DNA of 64,000 nucleotides from Tetrahymena thermophila SB210 (taxonomy: Eukaryota; Ciliophora; Oligohymenophorea; Hymenostomatida; Tetrahymenidae): the NCBI RefSeq assembly GCF_000189635.1, contig NW_002475926.1, positions 434,001 through 498,000 on the forward strand, given 5' to 3'. A model generated the notes under the pieces. The model saw nothing but the letters and a program-made list of their open reading frames with translations. It searched no databases and had not been told where the DNA came from. Positions 59,805 to 64,000 of this stretch are shown here, in pieces. Position 1 is the first letter of the stretch. Each line of letters starts with the position of its first letter. Both the position numbers and the translations under genes were made by a program.

Positions 59805-61150
59805 ATGGCTAAGTTTTAAATTTTTGTAGCAGTTTTTGTTGTGCTTTTTGCAAGTATCATCTATGAATCGATGAATGAGCCTGTTTCTAAATTAGTCAAT
59901 TACAGTGCATAGTAAGTTGAAGTTAAAACTCCAGGAAAACTTTTGAATTCTTAAGGTTAGCTTGTTGAAAAGGGTTTTGCCAGAAAACCACTTAAAGAAA
60001 TTAATGAAGAAGAAATTATCCCCTTTTTGGGATTGAAGTAACTTTCTTTCCTTAGATATAAAAAATGGGATTTCTTCGACATCATCACAGATAAGTTTAT
60101 GCTTTTAATTCATATTGCTGACTTGGGATATGCTGGAAATGTCTAAGTATCATTGTATTATTTAGGTAATCTCAATTAAATTTACTAATAGTTTTCAAAA
60201 AATGAAAACAATTTAAATAAGAATAAATTAATTTTTAATATTTTGTCTAATTTAAATCGTAGAAAAAAATTACATTAAGACCATCTCCGATACTGTCCAT
60301 AATTTATCAAAGTTACCTGCTCTTCATAAAAATTCTATGAATTATGAAGGAAATTACAAATATAATAGTGATGATATTAAGCTTTCTATTTAATAAACAC
60401 CCAACGCTGAAAAAGGAGTTCATTATGTTGAAGTAAAAAATAAGATTTCAATTAATTAGCATTTATATATTTATTCTTTATCTAAAAAAGTATGAAATTG
60501 AAACACCATATTTTTCTAGCAAAGGGAAATTAGTTAAAAGAGAATAAGATGATGAATTAGTTATGCTTACACCAATTAATTAAGATGCTTCTTACTTTTA
60601 TTACAACACCAAGAGTTATGGTTTGCGTGCTGAAGGTGAATTGATTATCAAGGAACATAATCAAAGTATCAAATTCAACAGATCTCATTCTCTTGCTGGT
60701 AGAGATATAGGCAGAGGAGTTTGGAACTATAATTCTTTCTGGTTCTGGGCTCATGCTTAGGGTTTTATTTAAGATAAGACTGGTAATATGGTACCTTTTG
60801 GAATTGATTTGGGTAATGGTTTTGAACATGAATCGGCAAATACCTATGAGGACTGTGTTATTTTGAATGGAAGACTTCATAAGCTTCATGTTGTTAAAAG
60901 GACACTAAATGAAGACAATATAGAATAAGCTTGGACTTTAAAAACTGATTAGTAAAACGTTCCTGGAAGTTTGAATGCTACATTCGAACCTGTTCTTAGA
61001 GTTACTAAAGATGAAAATTTCTTAGTCATTCAAGCTAAATTCAAACAATTTTATGGAGTTTTTAAAGGCTCCTTTGTTGATGAAAACGGAATCACAGTTA
61101 ATTTTGATCAAATATACGGTTTTGCTGAGCTTCATAGAGCTAAATGGTGA
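59805..61150 (+). CDS. DUF2804 family protein with N-terminal hydrophobic segment
   Basis: Exons 59805-60165, 60263-60432 and 60491-61150 (phases 1 and 0) give 396 aa. Residues 5-20 (QIFVAVFVVLFASIIY) are a signal peptide or membrane anchor. DUF2804 features: ARKPL, then LSFLRYKKWDFFDI, LIHIADLGYAGNVQVSLYY, RSHSLAGRDIGRGVWNY, then NSFWFWAHAQGF, GIDLGNGFEHESANTYEDCV, LNGRLHKLHVV, FKQFYGVFKGSF and the terminal LHRAKW. The molecular function of this family is not established; the fold is thought to be strand-rich. The Trp-rich centre and the closing LHR-x-(R/K)W are well kept, so the gene is surely functional. Confidence 0.88.
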
Positions 61151-61741
61151 AATATCATTTTGATAATAAAACTTAATATTTTATTTAAAAAATCGTATTT
61201 TTTGTTACATTAAACAGATTTGATAAATAAATTTAAATTAATAATAATTTTTTTTAAGAAATATTTTAAATTATTTTAATATTTTGATTATTTGTATTTG
61301 CATTCATTATTTGATATTTTTACATTCATATAAATTTGAAAATATAAATTACAAATACATACATATATAAAGTAAAAAAATCAAAGAAAGATTTGAGAGA
61401 TTTCAAAATAATAAATTAAATTAATTAAATCAGTTTCTTTTTTGTGAAAAATCAATAATAATTTATTATTTGTTAGTTAATTTCAAAAAACAATAACTTA
61501 TTAAATAGTGATTATCCTCTTTTCAAGGTTTATCAAAGTTACATTAGTAAAGAAGAGTATACATAGATAGGATAATTATACATTTAGCACAACCATTAGT
61601 TAATAAGGTAAAGCAAAAATAAGACATTTCTAAGCGATTTTATAATATATTTTGATAAAAATGAATATTTAAACTAATTTTAAATATTAAAAATTTCAAG
61701 ATCTTAAACATTTTAGAAAAGAACTAATAATTTGATAGCAA
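61151..61741. other. Intergenic, no gene seen
   Basis: AT-rich spacer upstream of CFAP44. 61505-61640 is a little richer in G/C and may be 5' UTR or an untranslated first exon. Confidence 0.55.
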
Positions 61742-64000
61742 ATGAGTGATTAAGGTTTAAACGATTAACAATAAGAGGAGTTTTAGAATTAACCTGAAGT
61801 TATAGAAAATAATCAAGATGAAGGATAATCTTAAGCTTAAAATGAAGTAGATTAAAATTAATAATAAGAATCTTTTAAATTAGAAAATCCAGCAGATCCA
61901 AACTTTCCAGTCGAAGATGCCACTACCCTTAACTATAAAAAATAAGTATAAGAATAAGAAAATTTAGCTTAATCTGAAGAATAGAGCCAATAAAAATCAA
62001 ATATCAAGGGTTCTGCTTCAAGCCAAATGGAATAAAGTGTGGCAGGATAAAATTTACCCGATTTGAATATTTTAGGAAATGCATCAATAATTAAGCAACA
62101 ACAATAAGAAAATCAATAAGAAATTGATGAGATGTAAGAAGTTGAATAGGAGATTCCAAAAATTCCTGATGATTTCTTTTATGAAGAAAACCATGTAGAA
62201 ACATAAATCGCTGATTCAGAAATATCTAAAAATGCAGCTCAATTTTAGTAAAGTTTTTATAAATTATTTAAGCCAAATAAAAATAGAGCAATTGATTGAA
62301 TAAGAAAATTAAAATAAATATTATTTAATAGATATTTTTATTAATAAATAATATAATAAATTTAGTGAATGCTTCGGTTTTGATACAGCTAAAAAATATA
62401 ATGTCAGCATGCTTGATAATGATAATTTAATTTATTCAGCTGGTATCACATATCAAATCTTCAATATTGTTACAAGAGAAATAAGGCCATATTTCTCAAA
62501 AGATTAAGGCGGTATAGGCAGCATAGCTGTTAATCCAAATAAAACTCACTTCGCAGTAGCTGAGAAAGGAGATCATCCAAATATATACATCTACGAATAC
62601 CCATCATTTAAATTATATAGAATTCTTCGTAAAGGAACTGAATTATCATATAGCTCTGTTTGTTTTTCAAGTAAAAATATATTCAAAGGTAATTATTTTA
62701 AATAAATATTCATTTTGTAATAGATAATGGAGAAATTATTGCAGCAGTTGGATCTTATCCTGATTATACTATTTCTTTATGGAACTGGAAGCAAGAAGTG
62801 ATCATCTTAAAAGCTAAAGCTTTTTCACAAGAAGTTTACAGTGTTAATTTTTCAAATTATAGTGAAAATATTTTAGCCACTTCTGGTTTGGGTCATATTA
62901 AATTTTGGAAAGTTGCTGAAACTTTTACCGGTTTGAAGCTAAAGGGTGAAATAGCAAAATTCGGTTAAGTTGAATTGTCTGATGTTATTGGTTATTATAT
63001 TCACTAAGATGGTAAGGTTTTATCAGGTACTGAATATGGTACATTATTACTTTGGGAAGGTAATCTCATTAAATGTGTTATCTATATTGATGAGGAAACT
63101 TAAACAAAATGTCATAATGGTTGCATCAATGTAATATTTTATTTCTATATTTAATATGAGTTTGCTTAACTTAGTTTAATAAAAACAGGTAGTATTTAAG
63201 CATGGAGATGATATTGTTACTGCAGCTGATGATGGATATATTAGATTTTGGGATTATGCTACTATTGATAACTCAGAGAGTGATGATTTTGGTAACTTTT
63301 ATATGAAACCAAATAGTGAAATTCTCATTAAGACTGATGATGATGTACTACTTTACAATTTTTTAATTTCTTCAAATTAAAATCATTTTTATAATATAGA
63401 GACCTGCTAATATCACTTAAATTTTGGTTTAAGAAAACTTTTGGATTGTGATAGATGCTAACGGAAGAATACAAAAAATTAAAATTTCAGAAAATAAAAC
63501 TGATTATGAAATGGAAACTCTACTTGAAATGAATTCAGGAAGATTAAATGATATTATCGTAAGTCCTATATAAAATGGAGCTATTACCGTAGGAGATGAT
63601 GGTGCTGTTAGACTTTGGGATTATGTTTAACGCAAAGAGCATTATCATAGAGTTTTCTAAGGAAAAGCAACATGTGCAGAGTGGCTTCCATATACTATGA
63701 AAAATAAATCAGCTCGTATTATTTTAGCTGGTTTTTCAAATGGTATAGTTAGATGGCTTCTGCTTAACTAAAATGGTTTTCACCTTCTAAGAGCTACAAA
63801 AGTGCACAATGAGTCAATTAAATTTATTAAAGTATCTCCTGATGGATCAATTATTGCCATATTTTCAGAATCTGGTGACATTTTCCTAATTGAGCAACAT
63901 CCTAGCGATTTCTAAAAAATTGATCCATTCTGCTTATTTGAAACCAAATTTAAAATTAATTCAGTTGTTTGGGATAGAATGGGAGAAAAATTATTACTTG
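61742..64000 (+). CDS. CFAP44: CFAP44 (ciliary WD-repeat protein), 5' part, cut by window end
   Basis: CFAP44 with CFAP43 forms the tether/tetherhead of the I1 inner dynein arm in motile cilia. Five exons are visible (61742-62247, 62366-62688, 62724-63130, 63189-63344, 63400 to the edge; phases 2, 1, 0, 0), about 664 residues. Residues 1-165 are Gln/Glu-rich with many TAA/TAG codons. WD repeats follow: [20 protein letters not shown], then [82 protein letters not shown] and [12 protein letters not shown]. The family-specific ANIxxYEYPSxKLYRxLRKGTE and TFTGLKL blocks separate it from other WD proteins. The C-terminal repeats and coiled coil lie beyond the window. Confidence 0.93.

Noticed and set aside
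1-64000. Tetrahymena chromosome-breakage 15-mer and telomeric GGGGTT repeats
   Set aside because: Looked for on both strands; only partial chance matches, so no chromosome end or breakage site is claimed.
1-64000. tRNA or rRNA genes
   Set aside because: Several TTCGA-containing spots were checked (for example near 9724 and 60984), but none has the paired arms of a tRNA; no rRNA core sequence seen.

Overview
The window is nuclear DNA of a ciliate, most likely Tetrahymena. It is extremely AT-rich. Every long conserved reading frame is crossed by in-frame TAA and TAG at positions where the protein families tolerate glutamine, and only TGA closes genes. Introns are short (mostly 50-100 nt), GT-AG and AT-rich. 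The histone H4 has the Tetrahymena-type N-terminal tail. All coordinates below come from reading both strands with TAA/TAG = Gln and TGA = stop, and exon phases were checked by hand. I found no rRNA, tRNA, transposon, CRISPR array, telomeric repeat or chromosome-breakage 15-mer.

Layout. 0.1-8.4 kb: a hypothetical gene; a leucine-rich-repeat gene in which almost every exon is one repeat; a deoxynucleoside kinase (-); a small hypothetical gene (-). 8.4-12.7 kb: the longest gene-free stretch. 12.7-17 kb: a PP2C phosphatase with a very long Q/N-rich extension, and a small helical protein. 17.5-20.8 kb: an AlbA_2/Schlafen-like gene and an N-terminally truncated relative. 21-26.2 kb: two tandem secreted proteins with a degenerate pepsin-like fold (-).

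28.3-41.7 kb is the most unusual part. Six same-strand intronless paralogues (P1-P6, 372-394 aa) belong to a family I do not recognise. They carry a nearly invariant C-terminal signature (C-x-QEYFLEKF-x-Y). Two further members of the AlbA_2-like family lie between them: a full-length copy with degraded catalytic positions (29834) and a short relic (36441).

42-64 kb is a conserved housekeeping and ciliary region, mostly on the minus strand: a Ttd14-type P-loop protein, a coiled-coil protein, an F-box protein, a tiny single-span membrane protein divergent from a small helical protein, dCMP deaminase with an N-terminal P-loop domain, histone H4, Sua5 (tRNA t6A synthesis), the GINS subunit Psf1 (DNA replication), a DUF2804 protein (+), and the 5' part of the ciliary WD-repeat protein CFAP44 (+), cut by the window end.

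Functional links I can support: deoxynucleoside kinase and dCMP deaminase both feed dNTP pools, and Psf1 and H4 serve replication and chromatin, but they are scattered and need not be co-regulated. The P1-P6 array with its interspersed AlbA_2-like family is the best candidate for an undescribed system.
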